From NCBI GenBank assembly GCA_035565975.1, contig DATMRT010000074.1, forward strand, positions 40,751 through 104,750: 64,000 bases of DNA. The letters are read 5' to 3'. This DNA is from Ga0077530 sp035565975. GTDB lineage: Bacteria; Pseudomonadota; Alphaproteobacteria; Rhizobiales; Hyphomicrobiaceae. Shown here piece by piece: positions 52,435-61,314 of this stretch. The stretch's first letter is position 1. Each line of letters opens with the position of its first letter. The notes beneath the pieces were generated by a model, which did not search any database, had not been told where the DNA came from, and saw nothing but the letters and a program-made list of their open reading frames with translations. The position numbers and the translations under genes were made by a program.

Positions 52435-53316
52435 CTACCGCCCCGACGATCCGAGGCGCTCTGCAATCCGCGCCAAGCGCGCGAAAGTCGCGACGTCGAG
52501 TTGCTCGGCGCGAAGCTCGGGCGCGACACCGGCCGCTTCGAGCAGCGGCAGCGGATCGGCAATGAGCGTCCGCAGGCTCTGGCGCAGCATCTTGCGCCGC
52601 TGGCCGAATGCCGCTGCCGTCACGCGGCCGAGCCACTTCACAGAGCATTCGGGCATCGGTTCGGCGCGCGGCAGGAAGCTGACGACGGCGGACGCAACCT
52701 TGGGCGGCGGCGTGAAAGCCTCCGGGCCGAGCGTGAGGACGACCCGCGGCGCCGCGCGCCACTGCGATATGACGGCGAGACGCCCATAAGCCTTGCTGCC
52801 GGGCTGCGCGACGATGCGCTCCGCTACTTCCTTCTGGAACATGAGCACCATCTGCGACCACCAGGGCGGCCAGGGCTCCGTTTCGAGCCAACCGATGAGC
52901 AGCCGGGTCGCGACATTGTAGGGAAGATTGGCGATGATTACCGTGCGGCCGGCATCTGGCGGCAGGAGCGCCGGCCATGCGACATCGAGCGCGTCGCCGA
53001 GGTGCACAGAGAGCCGCCCGGGATAAGCCTCGGCAATCTGGGCGAGCGCCGGCGCGCAACGCTGGTCGCGCTCGATCGCAATGACGCGGCGCGCACCCTC
53101 CATGAGGAGCGCGCGCGTGAGACCACCGGGCCCCGGCCCGATCTCGACAACCGTCGTCGCATCAAGCGGGGCGGCAAGCCGCGCGATCCGGCGCGTCAGA
53201 TTGAGATCGAGAATGAAGTTCTGGCCGAGACTCTTCTTCGCGTCGATCTCGAGTGCCGCGATCACCTCGCGCAGCGGCGGCAGGCCATCGCCCGGTCGCT
53301 GCCGCTCCTCAGGCAT
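52435..53316 (-). CDS. rsmA: 16S rRNA dimethyladenosine transferase
   Basis: The product has 293 residues, slightly longer than E. coli KsgA (273). SAM motif I VVEIGPGPGGLTRALL, motif IV IIANLPYNVATRLL and the family start KKSLGQNFILDLNLTRRIAR are clear. It dimethylates two adenosines in the 3' hairpin of 16S rRNA. ATG 53316 overlaps the pdxA stop by 8 bases, so it is coupled to pdxA. It is the last gene of the surA-like/pdxA/rsmA set. Confidence 0.97.
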   Translation of the reverse strand: MPEERQRPGDGLPPLREVIAALEIDAKKSLGQNFILDLNLTRRIARLAAPLDATTVVEIGPGPGGLTRALLMEGARRVIAIERDQRCAPALAQIAEAYPGRLSVHLGDALDVAWPALLPPDAGRTVIIANLPYNVATRLLIGWLETEPWPPWWSQMVLMFQKEVAERIVAQPGSKAYGRLAVISQWRAAPRVVLTLGPEAFTPPPKVASAVVSFLPRAEPMPECSVKWLGRVTAAAFGQRRKMLRQSLRTLIADPLPLLEAAGVAPELRAEQLDVATFARLARIAERLGSSGR

Positions 53317-54367
53317 GAGAAGCGGCCGCAGCGCGGCGTTCAGCGTGCTCCGCAGCGAGCTTCAGCGCCGCGACCAGGCTCGATGGTGAGGCGGCACCGG
53401 TGCCAGCGATATCGAAGGCCGTGCCGTGATCGGGCGACGTACGCACGAACGGCAGCCCTAGCGTGACGTTCACCGCCGTGTCGAACGAGAGTGTCTTGAT
53501 CGGGATCAGGGCCTGATCGTGGTACATGGTGACGACGGCGTCATAGTGCTTGCGCGCCTCGCCATGGAAGAGCGAGTCCGCCGAATGCGGACCGGTGACG
53601 GCGAGCCCCTCGGCCTTGAGCGCGGCAATGGCCGGTGCGATCACGGCCACCTCCTCGCGGCCGATGGTGCCCGCCTCTCCGGCATGCGGATTGAGGCCCG
53701 TCACGGCGATGCGCGGGCGGGCAATGCCGAAGTCGGCCGCCAAGGCTTGCGCAACAATGCTCACCGTCTCGACCACGCGCGGCGTGCTCAGCAGCTCAGG
53801 CACGCGCGCAACGGGCACGTGCACCGTGAGCGGCACGACGCGCAGGATATCGGACGCAAGCATCATGACCGGGACCCAGCGCCTGCCCGGATGATGGTGC
53901 TCGGCGAGCTCGGCGAGATATTCGGTGTGACCTGGATGGCGGAAACCCGCCTTGAGGAGCGTGCTCTTGGCGATGGGATTTGTCGCGACGGCAGAGGTGC
54001 GGCCGGCGACGGTATCGGCAACGGCAAGATCGATGGCCGCAATGATGCCGCCGGCATTCAGCATTTCGGAGCGGCCCGGAACAACAGGCGTGGCGAGCGG
54101 GACCGGGCGCACGGGCAGGAACCTGGCGAACGCCTCGTATCCGGCAGCGAGGTCTTCCGAAATACTGAGCTCGACAGCAATGCCGAGCCCACGCGCGCGC
54201 TCGGCGACGGCCAGCGGATCGGCATAGAGAACGAACGGCGGAACCGGAACGTGGTTGCGGTCACGCCACGCGGCGAGCGTGATGTCGAGGCCGATCCCAG
54301 CCGGGTCGCCCATCGTCAGCGCCAGCGGGCGGCGCGAACCCGCCGCACGCCCAACTTCGCTTGCCAA
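53309..54367 (-). CDS. pdxA: 4-hydroxythreonine-4-phosphate dehydrogenase
   Basis: The product has 352 residues with TTG 54367 as start, giving the family N-terminus close to RPLALTMGDPAGIGLDI; the frame also runs to GTG 54442, but that codon lies in a palindromic element. Metal His residues are in KAGFRHPGHTEYLA and in MYHDQALIPIK, and GLNPHAGEAGTIGREE is typical. It oxidises 4-phosphohydroxy-L-threonine in the DXP-dependent PLP pathway. A CTAG-bounded repeat precedes it, so its promoter may lie inside or upstream of that element. It overlaps rsmA. Confidence 0.9.
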   Translation of the reverse strand: MASEVGRAAGSRRPLALTMGDPAGIGLDITLAAWRDRNHVPVPPFVLYADPLAVAERARGLGIAVELSISEDLAAGYEAFARFLPVRPVPLATPVVPGRSEMLNAGGIIAAIDLAVADTVAGRTSAVATNPIAKSTLLKAGFRHPGHTEYLAELAEHHHPGRRWVPVMMLASDILRVVPLTVHVPVARVPELLSTPRVVETVSIVAQALAADFGIARPRIAVTGLNPHAGEAGTIGREEVAVIAPAIAALKAEGLAVTGPHSADSLFHGEARKHYDAVVTMYHDQALIPIKTLSFDTAVNVTLGLPFVRTSPDHGTAFDIAGTGAASPSSLVAALKLAAEHAERRAAAASHA

Positions 54368-54402
54368 GGCCCTAGGCTCCCGACCTTCTTCTTGATCTAG
54401 AT

Positions 54403-54478
54403 CTAGTGCGATGATCGAGAAATCCGCCAAATCTCGCGGCACGGTGCCACGCGAATTTCTCGATCTGAATCACACTAG
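54403..54478. repeat. CTAG-bounded palindromic element A
   Basis: This 76-base element begins CTAGTGCGATGATCGAG and ends in the complement CTCGATCTGAATCACACTAG. Both arms share the GATCGAGAAAT(C/T)CGC block and a GGCAC/GTGCC centre. It sits between pdxA and the SurA-like gene and contains the alternative pdxA start (GTG 54442). It looks like a dispersed intergenic palindrome, not a coding sequence. Confidence 0.75.
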
Positions 54479-54491
54479 CAAAAGGTGATTG

Positions 54492-54569
54492 CTAGCGTCC
54501 CTTTTGATTTCGAAGTTCGCTCGGAACACTGGCCTCGAGCGTAGGCGAACTCCAAAATCTGGACACTAG
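54492..54569. repeat. CTAG-bounded palindromic element B
   Basis: This 78-base element starts CTAGCGTCCCTTTTGATTTC, with arm end AAGTTCGC, and closes with GCGAACTCCAAAATCTGG and ACACTAG. The arms match with a few mismatches and a short indel. Its right CTAG at 54566-54569 supplies the TAG stop of the SurA-like gene. It lies 13 bases from element A. Confidence 0.75.
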
Positions 54570-55924
54570 CGCTTCTCGATCAAGGCCTCGGCCCGGAGAT
54601 CCCTCAGATGGCGCCGCGACACGACGTCGAACTCGCGCATCGTCAGCTCCTGCTGAGCCTTGAGGCGCTTTTCCTCGTCGACTTTGACGGTCTTGCGCCC
54701 GCACACGGCATATAGCTCGACGCCCGTGCTGGCAAGCGCGGGAGGCACCATCTCGCCGTCCTTGGCATTCAGGAGCAGGCTCCGCGTCGGCTCGGCGACG
54801 GATTTGGCCTCCTGATTGGCGAGGCTTTCGAAGCGGGCATCGGCCACGCCTTTAACCAATTCCTGAGTGGAGCGGCAGCCGCGGAAACGCTTGCGCAGGT
54901 CCTCGGCCTCGGCGAGGCGGCGCGCGAGGGCCGCCTGATCGATGCGCCCCGGCACCGCGAGCGTGATCCGGTGAAGCTGCATCGAGACCTGCGGCGCGCT
55001 GCCGCCACCATCCTCGCCGGCTTGCTCGACGAAGCGATCAATGTCGCGATCGTTGATGTTGATCTGATGGCCGAACTTGCGGCGCAGCACATCGCGCCAG
55101 ACGAGCGCTGCCTTCGTGCGCGCCTTGATCGTCGACGGATCGATCCCCTGTGATTTGAGCTGGGCGATGAACTGCTCTTCGCTGATCTTGTTGCGTGTCG
55201 CCATTTCCTTGAAGGCACGATTGACTTCATCGTCACTGATCGTGATGGTCAGTCGCTTGCCTTCCTGGATCTTCAGCTTCTCATCGATCAGCTCCTCCCG
55301 CGCCTGCGCGCGGAATTTCTGAATATTGCCGATCCGCGCTTCGCGGCGGAGCTGCTCCAGCATATTTTTCTGCAGATCGCCCACGAACTGCTTCTGCAGC
55401 CCCACCGCTTCCTCGCGGCTTTTTGGCTGCTTCTCGCGCAGGAACTGCTGGAAGCGCTGGTTGGTCTTGGGGTCCTGGATGATCTGCTTCCAGCGTGCTT
55501 CGGCGCGCGCGCGCATGTCGCCGCCGCCGCCCGATCCCGCCGCCATCAGCGTCGCCCGCTGCTCGATCTCATAGCCTGTGATCGGATCATCATTGACGAG
55601 CAGCACAATGCCCTGGCTGCGACCGCCACCACCGGAGTCTCCGCCGCGCGCCGGCGCGGAATTCGCCTCACGACGCGGACGGGGTTTGGGCTTGGCTTTC
55701 TGCGGCGCAGGCTCCGCGCGCAAGGGCGCGACTGGCTGCGCCTGCGGTCGCTGTGGCGGCGGCGTGGTCGTCACGACGAGGCCCGGAATGGAGGGGGTCG
55801 GCTGTTGTGCACTGGCGACGCTGCCCGTCGCCGCGAGAGCGCCGGAGAGAAGCCACAACGCCGCCCTGACGACGCCACGCCTGTCACGCGATACACGCGC
55901 GCTGTTCATTTCCAGATCCGCCAT
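54566..55924 (-). CDS. SurA-like periplasmic chaperone / peptidyl-prolyl isomerase family
   Basis: The product has 452 residues. A signal peptide (WLLSGALAATGSVASA) is followed by a low-complexity Pro/Lys/Ala stretch (PQKAKPKPRPRREANSAPARG) and a SurA_N-type helical domain (SQGIVLLVNDDPITGYEIEQRATL, EELIDEKLKIQEGKRLTITISDDEVNRAFKEM with an interrupted run). The parvulin part is degenerate (VSMQLHRITLAV). It probably chaperones outer-membrane proteins; PPIase activity is doubtful. The stop codon lies within palindromic element B. The usual order has lptD upstream, but here a TPP-enzyme gene is divergent instead. Confidence 0.88.
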   Translation of the reverse strand: MADLEMNSARVSRDRRGVVRAALWLLSGALAATGSVASAQQPTPSIPGLVVTTTPPPQRPQAQPVAPLRAEPAPQKAKPKPRPRREANSAPARGGDSGGGGRSQGIVLLVNDDPITGYEIEQRATLMAAGSGGGGDMRARAEARWKQIIQDPKTNQRFQQFLREKQPKSREEAVGLQKQFVGDLQKNMLEQLRREARIGNIQKFRAQAREELIDEKLKIQEGKRLTITISDDEVNRAFKEMATRNKISEEQFIAQLKSQGIDPSTIKARTKAALVWRDVLRRKFGHQININDRDIDRFVEQAGEDGGGSAPQVSMQLHRITLAVPGRIDQAALARRLAEAEDLRKRFRGCRSTQELVKGVADARFESLANQEAKSVAEPTRSLLLNAKDGEMVPPALASTGVELYAVCGRKTVKVDEEKRLKAQQELTMREFDVVSRRHLRDLRAEALIEKR

Positions 55925-56120
55925 TATTCCCCAAGCCGGCTGCGATTCGCCCGTACGATCCTAGTAGTTATCGCAGGAAGCAGATGCGATTATCCACATC
56001 AAGGATGGCGCTGACGTGGCACTGGGCGTGCGGCGCAGCAATGCGATGACGTCTCCTTGCCTCGTGACAGGCTCCGCCCCTTCAGGTAGCCAGAAAACAG
56101 TCGATCCCAGGGAGCCGGAA

Positions 56121-57791
56121 ATGCCCGCGACCAACCTCGCCCAGATGAATGCCGCCGAGATCACCATCCGGACCATGGCGGCCAATGGTCTCGATACGCT
56201 CTATTGTCTGCCGGGCGTCCAGAACGACGATTTTTTCGACGCGCTGGTCCGCGCCGGGAGCCCTCTGAAGCCTGTCCACACGCGTCACGAGCAGGCAACG
56301 GCTTACATGGCGCTCGGGGCGGCGCTCGCAAGCGGCAAACCCCAGGCCTATTGCGTGGTGCCTGGGCCGGGTTTTCTGAACACGACGACCCCGCTCGCGA
56401 CGGCCCAGTCGCTCTGTGCGCCGGTGCTGGCCGTCTCCGGTCAGATCTACGAGCAGTACATCGGCAAGGGCATCGGCTTCCTGCATGAGATCCCCGACCA
56501 GCTCGGCATCATGCGGACGCTCACCAAATGGGCAGGACACATCGAGGGGCCACAGGATGCCGCGGCGAAGAGCCGCGCCGCCTTCGACGAGCTGCTGAGC
56601 GGCGCCCCGGGCCCGGTCGGCCTCGAATGCGGGTGGAACATGTGGCGCTCCACCGCCGAGGTTGCGTTCGACGACACGCCGTCAATCCGCAAGACGCCGC
56701 CGCTCGACCTCGATGCCATCAAGGCGGCAGCCAAGGCGCTCGCCGGCGCCAAGCGACCGATCATACTCGTTGGCGGCGGGGCGCAGGATGCAAGCGCGGA
56801 GGTCACGCGTCTCTCGGCGCGCATCCAGGCGCCGGTGATCGCCTACCGCACGGGCCAGGGCGTCATGGATGCGCGCAACCCCTTCAGCCATCGCTTCCCG
56901 GCCGGGCACACGCTCTGGAAGGACGTCGATGTCGTCATCGGGATCGGCACGCGCCTCCAGCACATGCTCGACTGGGGACGCGACGATGCGATGAAGGTGA
57001 TCCACCTCGACATCGACCCGTCGCGCATCGGGCGTACGTGCACGCCGGACATTGCGATCGTCGCCGACGCGGCCGAAGGCGTCTCGGCGCTACTCGATGC
57101 CTTGGAGCGGAACGGCGACAAGCCTGCCGACCGCACGGAGGAAATGCGAGCGCTGCGCGCGCAGATGGACGGCGAGTTCGCCCGCCTCGCACCACAGAAG
57201 GCATGGATCGACGCTATTCGCGCCGAGTTGCCCGAGGACGGCATCCTCATCGAGGAACTGACCCAGATCAGCTATGCGAGCCGCGTGCTCTATCCCGTGT
57301 ACAAGCCGCGCACGTATCTCTCGACCGGCTACCAAGGCACGCTCGGCTGGGGCTATCCGACCGCACTCGGCGCCAAGGTCGCGATGCCGGATCGCGCCGT
57401 AGTCGCCGTGCACGGCGATGGCGGCTTCATGTTCGGCGCGAATGAGATGGCGACGGCCGTCGCGCATGATATCGGCGTCGTCGCCCTGGTCTTCAGCGAC
57501 AATGCCTATGGCAACGTGAAGCGCATCCAGGAGAAGGTCTACGAGGGGCGCACGGTCGCCTCGAATCTCGTCAATCCGGATTTCGTGCGCCTTGCCGAGA
57601 GCTTCGGGATGCGGGCGGAGCGGGTGACGACGCCGGACGCACTCCGCCCGGCGCTGAAGGCCGCGATCAAGGCGAACGCGCCGGCGCTCATCGAGATCCC
57701 GGTCGGGGAGTTCCCCGATCCATGGTCATTCTTCTTCCGCAAGAAGGTGCGCGGTACGGCGCCGAGCTGGTCGATGAAAGGGCCCGATTGA
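56121..57791 (+). CDS. thiamine pyrophosphate-dependent enzyme (acetolactate synthase-like)
   Basis: The product has 556 residues. ATG 56121 has AGGGAG upstream; the frame above it to 56016 is not conserved. The N-terminal PYR domain has the activating Glu57 (VHTRHEQATAYMALG). The central domain resembles the acetolactate synthase family (RPIILVGGGAQDAS). The TPP motif is GDGGFMFGANEMATAVAH, ending near SDNAYGN. The substrate is not certain; it could be a decarboxylase or carboligase relative of IlvB. No small subunit is adjacent. It is divergent from the SurA-like gene and convergent with the NTF2-like gene. Confidence 0.9.
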   Translation: MPATNLAQMNAAEITIRTMAANGLDTLYCLPGVQNDDFFDALVRAGSPLKPVHTRHEQATAYMALGAALASGKPQAYCVVPGPGFLNTTTPLATAQSLCAPVLAVSGQIYEQYIGKGIGFLHEIPDQLGIMRTLTKWAGHIEGPQDAAAKSRAAFDELLSGAPGPVGLECGWNMWRSTAEVAFDDTPSIRKTPPLDLDAIKAAAKALAGAKRPIILVGGGAQDASAEVTRLSARIQAPVIAYRTGQGVMDARNPFSHRFPAGHTLWKDVDVVIGIGTRLQHMLDWGRDDAMKVIHLDIDPSRIGRTCTPDIAIVADAAEGVSALLDALERNGDKPADRTEEMRALRAQMDGEFARLAPQKAWIDAIRAELPEDGILIEELTQISYASRVLYPVYKPRTYLSTGYQGTLGWGYPTALGAKVAMPDRAVVAVHGDGGFMFGANEMATAVAHDIGVVALVFSDNAYGNVKRIQEKVYEGRTVASNLVNPDFVRLAESFGMRAERVTTPDALRPALKAAIKANAPALIEIPVGEFPDPWSFFFRKKVRGTAPSWSMKGPD

Positions 57792-57800
57792 GGTCTGGGA

Positions 57801-58244
57801 TTATTCCGACGCCAGAAGCTCAGCGGGGATCGGCCGCGTATCGGTCGCCTTGTCCCAGGCCTGGGCGGCGATCTTCCATTCTCCGCCGTCCTTCACGAGC
57901 AACATCATCTCGACGTTGCGATTGACCTCGGTCCCGTTCTCGGTGTTCTCACACGCCGCAATCGCCACCGCTATATTGCCGAAGACGTGCACGCGTATTC
58001 CGATCACCTCCTCGTTGAACGATTTAAGAGTCGTCCCAACGAGGCCATTCATACGCTCGGCGAACTGGCCAATCGATTGCGCGCACACGGGCCGGGCCGA
58101 GGCGAAGAGCATGGCGCCGGGCAAAAAGTCCGCTGCAAAATCGTCGAGAGCCGGAGCCCCGCCCGCTTTCCAGCGCAGGCTGGCGAACTGCCGGGCGATG
58201 AGACCGTTGATAGCTGCAACGTCGTCGTCAGCTGGCTCATCCAT
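57801..58244 (-). CDS. NTF2-like / SnoaL-type protein
   Basis: The product has 147 residues. The start is MDEPADDDVAAINGLIARQF at 58244 with AAGGAGG 6 bases upstream; the longer frame above is not coding. An alpha+beta cone fold is expected: the N-terminal helix, DDFAADFLPGAMLFAS and the C-terminal strand MMLLVKDGGEWKIAAQAWD fit the SnoaL/DUF4440 group. The function is not known and no catalytic motif is sure. It may pair with the GYD gene on the same strand, 141 bases upstream of it. Confidence 0.82.
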   Translation of the reverse strand: MDEPADDDVAAINGLIARQFASLRWKAGGAPALDDFAADFLPGAMLFASARPVCAQSIGQFAERMNGLVGTTLKSFNEEVIGIRVHVFGNIAVAIAACENTENGTEVNRNVEMMLLVKDGGEWKIAAQAWDKATDTRPIPAELLASE

Positions 58245-58385
58245 TTGCGCCTCCTTGCGGTCGCCTCGCACAACAACGACCAGCACATTGTCGTACGTCC
58301 AGCCTGACAGCCGCAAAAAGACAACCCCCGCGCCGGCAGCCCAACCCGCCGGCGCCATCGAAGACCACATACGCAGACGCGCTGG

Positions 58386-58679
58386 CTATTTCACCTTGCC
58401 CAGAATCTCGGACATTTCGCTCGCGCCGAACGCGCGCAGCGTTTGCGTGCGGACGTTGCCCGCCTTCGCCAGCGTGAGACCGAGCGCCGTCACGGCCATT
58501 TCATCCTTCGCTTCGGCCGTAACGACAATGTCGTACTCACCCAGGGTCCAGTAGAGGTCCTTCACGGTGACGCCGGCAGCCTTGGCGGCCTCCTTGAAGG
58601 TTTCGGCGCGTTTGACGGAGTCCTTGACGTTGCGGATGCCTTGTTCGGTGAAGTTCGCAAGCATGACGTAGCTAGCCAT
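58386..58679 (-). CDS. GYD domain-containing protein
   Basis: The product has 97 residues. ATG 58679 (MASYVMLANFTEQGIRNVKDS) is preceded by GGAGGTTGG. YWTLGEYDIVVTAEAKDEMAVTALGLTLAKAG is typical of the GYD family (pfam08734 type), with the interrupted GEYDIV for the GxYD name. A dimeric ferredoxin-like fold is expected. No function is assigned. It is divergent from the CoA-transferase gene. Confidence 0.92.
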   Translation of the reverse strand: MASYVMLANFTEQGIRNVKDSVKRAETFKEAAKAAGVTVKDLYWTLGEYDIVVTAEAKDEMAVTALGLTLAKAGNVRTQTLRAFGASEMSEILGKVK

Positions 58680-58870
58680 GACCAACCTCCATGTTACGCA
58701 TCGCGCTGATATCTTAGCGCCTCGGCGAACGCGGATGTTAATCACTTCGACGGGAGGCTCCCGGCGCTCACCCGCATTCTGCATTGCAAAGCAACGGTCT
58801 GGCGCCCGCCGCCCGCGTGCGGCATAAACTTGCACGGCAACGAACAAGACCCAGAGGAACGCCCCCCTCC

Positions 58871-60061
58871 ATGTATCCGCTGCTCGCCGGCCTCCGGATC
58901 ATCGACATCACCACGATCGTGCTCGGGCCCTTCGCGACCCAGTTCCTCGGGGATCTCGGCGCCGAGGTGATCAAGATCGAGACTGTCGACGGCGACATGA
59001 ACCGTTACACGCCGCCGACCACCGGGCCAGGGCTCGGAGCCGTGTTCGTGAACAACAACCGCAACAAGCGCTCGCTCGCCCTCGACCTCAAGAAGGACGA
59101 AGGCAAGGAAGTGCTGCGCCGGCTCCTCAAAACGGCCGATGCGCTCGTCCACAACATGCGCCAGGATGCGCTCGATCGTCTCGGCTTCGACTGGGACACC
59201 GTGCACGCACTCAATCCGCGCCTCGTCTATTGCGCGGCCCTCGGCTACGGCAGCGATGGTCCTTATGCCGGCAAGCCCGCCTATGACGACATCATCCAGG
59301 CAAGCTCCGGTCTCGCCGGCCTCACGCATCGCCGTGACGGCACGCCCGCCTATCACCCAACGGTCACGGCCGACAAAGCCGGCGCCCTGCACGTCGTCTA
59401 TGCCGTGCTTGCCGCACTCCTTCACCGCGAGCGCAGCGGCGGCAAGGGCCAGCTCGTCGAGATGCCGATGTTCGAGGCCATGGCCGCCTTCTCGCTCAAC
59501 GAGCACCTCATGGGCGCGAGCTTCGCCGCCGACGGCCCGACCGGCTATCACCGCACGCTCTCGCAGAACAGGAAGCCATTCGCCACCAGTGACGGCTGGA
59601 TCGCGCTGCTGCCCTACACTCAGACGCAGTGGACGCGCGTGCTCACGTTGCTCGGGCGAGAGGACATCACCAGGGAGGCCTGGTTCTCGAACAACGCCGA
59701 GCGCTCCAAGCGCTCCGATGAGCTCTACGCCATCATCGCGGCCTCGCTCGGCGGACGCACGAGTGCGGAATGGCTCGCCGCATTCGAGAAAGCCGACGTG
59801 CCCTGCGGCGTGGTCCACACGCCCGATAGCCTCCTCGAGGATCCGCACCTGAAGGCCGTCGGCTTCTTCGAGCCTAAGTTCGAGGGTGAGACGGGCATCG
59901 TGCGCACGCTGCGCCAACCAGTGATCTTCCGCGGCGTTGAAGCCGAGCCCGATCGCGCGCCGCCCCCGCTCGGCGCCGACACGCGCGCGCTGCTCGCTGG
60001 CCTGGGTTACAGCGACGCTGAGATCGGAGCGCTGCTCGACAAGCGGGTGGCTGCGGGTTAG
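58871..60061 (+). CDS. CaiB/BaiF family (class III) CoA-transferase
   Basis: The product has 396 residues, the class norm. ATG 58871 (MYPLLAGLRIIDITTIVLGP) is supported by the conserved LxGxRVLDxT start. The catalytic Asp is Asp139 or 140 in KPAYDDIIQASSG. GDLGAEVIKIE, NRNKRSLALDLK and a C-terminal GADTRALLAGLGYSDAEI are family features. It moves CoA between carboxylic acids; donor and acceptor are unknown. An acyl-CoA dehydrogenase and aacS elsewhere in the window do not lie with it. Strong hairpins follow. Confidence 0.94.
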   Translation: MYPLLAGLRIIDITTIVLGPFATQFLGDLGAEVIKIETVDGDMNRYTPPTTGPGLGAVFVNNNRNKRSLALDLKKDEGKEVLRRLLKTADALVHNMRQDALDRLGFDWDTVHALNPRLVYCAALGYGSDGPYAGKPAYDDIIQASSGLAGLTHRRDGTPAYHPTVTADKAGALHVVYAVLAALLHRERSGGKGQLVEMPMFEAMAAFSLNEHLMGASFAADGPTGYHRTLSQNRKPFATSDGWIALLPYTQTQWTRVLTLLGREDITREAWFSNNAERSKRSDELYAIIAASLGGRTSAEWLAAFEKADVPCGVVHTPDSLLEDPHLKAVGFFEPKFEGETGIVRTLRQPVIFRGVEAEPDRAPPPLGADTRALLAGLGYSDAEIGALLDKRVAAG

Positions 60062-60084
60062 GCAATCGCGCCTTCGGCGCGAGC

Positions 60085-60120
60085 GGGGCTTTCGCCCCAC
60101 CGGGAGGGACACCCTCCCGG
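60085..60120 (+). terminator. two stem-loops after the CoA-transferase gene
   Basis: GGGGC-TTTC-GCCCC at 60085-60098 and CCGGGAGGG-ACA-CCCTCCCGG at 60100-60120. The gene stop is 24 bases upstream. No clean T-run, so partly palindromic repeat. They sit between convergent genes. Confidence 0.55.
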
Positions 60121-60132
60121 ACCCACCCGCCT

Positions 60133-61203
60133 TTATGGGTTTTGTTCCTGCAGATCCCTCAGTCGCTCGTCCACGGCCGCGGCAGCATCGGACCAGCTCG
60201 GGAAGCGCGCCGCTTGGGCAAGTGCCGCCGCGCGAAGCGCTGAACGGAGCAGCGGCTCGGTGAGGACCCGCGAGAGCGCAGCACGCAGTGCCTCGGACGC
60301 GCGCTCCGGCACGATCAGCGCCGCCGACGGATCGAGCCATTCGCGAACGGCATCGGCACCCGTTGTCACCGTGGGAATACCGCGCGCAATCGCCTCGGCG
60401 ACCGCCATCCCATAACCCTCGTGCAGCGAAGCCGTGACGTAAGCGTGCGCCGCCCGCCATTCGGCATCGAGTTCAAATGGTGCGATCCCGCCCCTGAACA
60501 CCACGCGCCCTTCGAGACCCGCATCTCGGATCATTGCGCGCAGGCGCGCCACGTAGTCCGGCGCACGATCGAGATCGCCGACAATGCCGAGCGACCACGG
60601 CACATGTTGCAAGCCCGCCAGCGCTTCGACCAGGTCATGATAGCCCTTGCGCGGGATCACCGCGCCGACAGACAGCAGCCGCGGGATCGCCTCTTCGGGC
60701 GGCGGCATCACTTCGGGACGATCGATGCCCGGCAGAGCGACGACGATGCGCTCCTCGGGAACGCTGTAGTCCGCGATGAGCGTATCGGCCGTCGTGCGCG
60801 ACGTGACAACGACCACGCGGCAGCAGGCCAGTGCCGCTCGTTCGACCGCCATGAACCGCGCGCGCTCGTCCGCCGGCAGGCCCTCCTCCATGGCGATCGG
60901 ATGGTGAAAGATCAACACGAGCCGCAAACGCTGCGCCTCGCGTGCGAGCTGGTCCGCCAGCGGCGAGAAACAGATCTGATCGGCGACGACGAGCATACCC
61001 TCGGGCAATGCTGAAAGCAGATGCACCGAGCGCGCCTTCGCTTCGTCATCCGGGCGCGGAAAACCGGCCGGCAGGTCGAGCGGCTCGATCTCCCAGCCTC
61101 GCGCCGCCAGCTCCCGCATGAGCCGCGTGTTGTACACGAAGCCACCCGTCAGACGCGCATAGTCCAGCGAGTTCGCGAACACAAGGCTCCACCACTGCGA
61201 CAT
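60133..61203 (-). CDS. glycosyltransferase family 4/1 type (GT-B)
   Basis: The product has 356 residues, GT-B fold. The N-terminal half starts FANSLDYARLTGGFVYNTRLMREL; the C-terminal sugar-nucleotide domain has RLLSVGAVIPRKGYHDLVEAL and the EX7E motif in LHEGYGMAVAEAIARGIP. It transfers a sugar from an NDP donor to an unknown acceptor, perhaps envelope polysaccharide. No other glycan gene adjoins it. It is divergent from mgtE. Confidence 0.92.
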   Translation of the reverse strand: MSQWWSLVFANSLDYARLTGGFVYNTRLMRELAARGWEIEPLDLPAGFPRPDDEAKARSVHLLSALPEGMLVVADQICFSPLADQLAREAQRLRLVLIFHHPIAMEEGLPADERARFMAVERAALACCRVVVVTSRTTADTLIADYSVPEERIVVALPGIDRPEVMPPPEEAIPRLLSVGAVIPRKGYHDLVEALAGLQHVPWSLGIVGDLDRAPDYVARLRAMIRDAGLEGRVVFRGGIAPFELDAEWRAAHAYVTASLHEGYGMAVAEAIARGIPTVTTGADAVREWLDPSAALIVPERASEALRAALSRVLTEPLLRSALRAAALAQAARFPSWSDAAAAVDERLRDLQEQNP

Positions 61204-61314
61204 CGACAGTCCTCATTCAACATGCCCTATGGCATGAACGAACGCCATGCTATGCGCTCGGTCCAATAAGCACCACCGGAGAGCAACCCGGAGCGTCAAG
61301 CGAGGCCGCCGTTC

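Noticed and set aside
51351..52562. A 403-codon minus frame opposite the DnaJ-like gene
   Set aside because: Antisense shadow; the + strand gene has the J domain with HPD.
61204..61314. Mg2+ riboswitch before mgtE
   Set aside because: Only 111 bases, with no visible M-box or ykkC-like structure.
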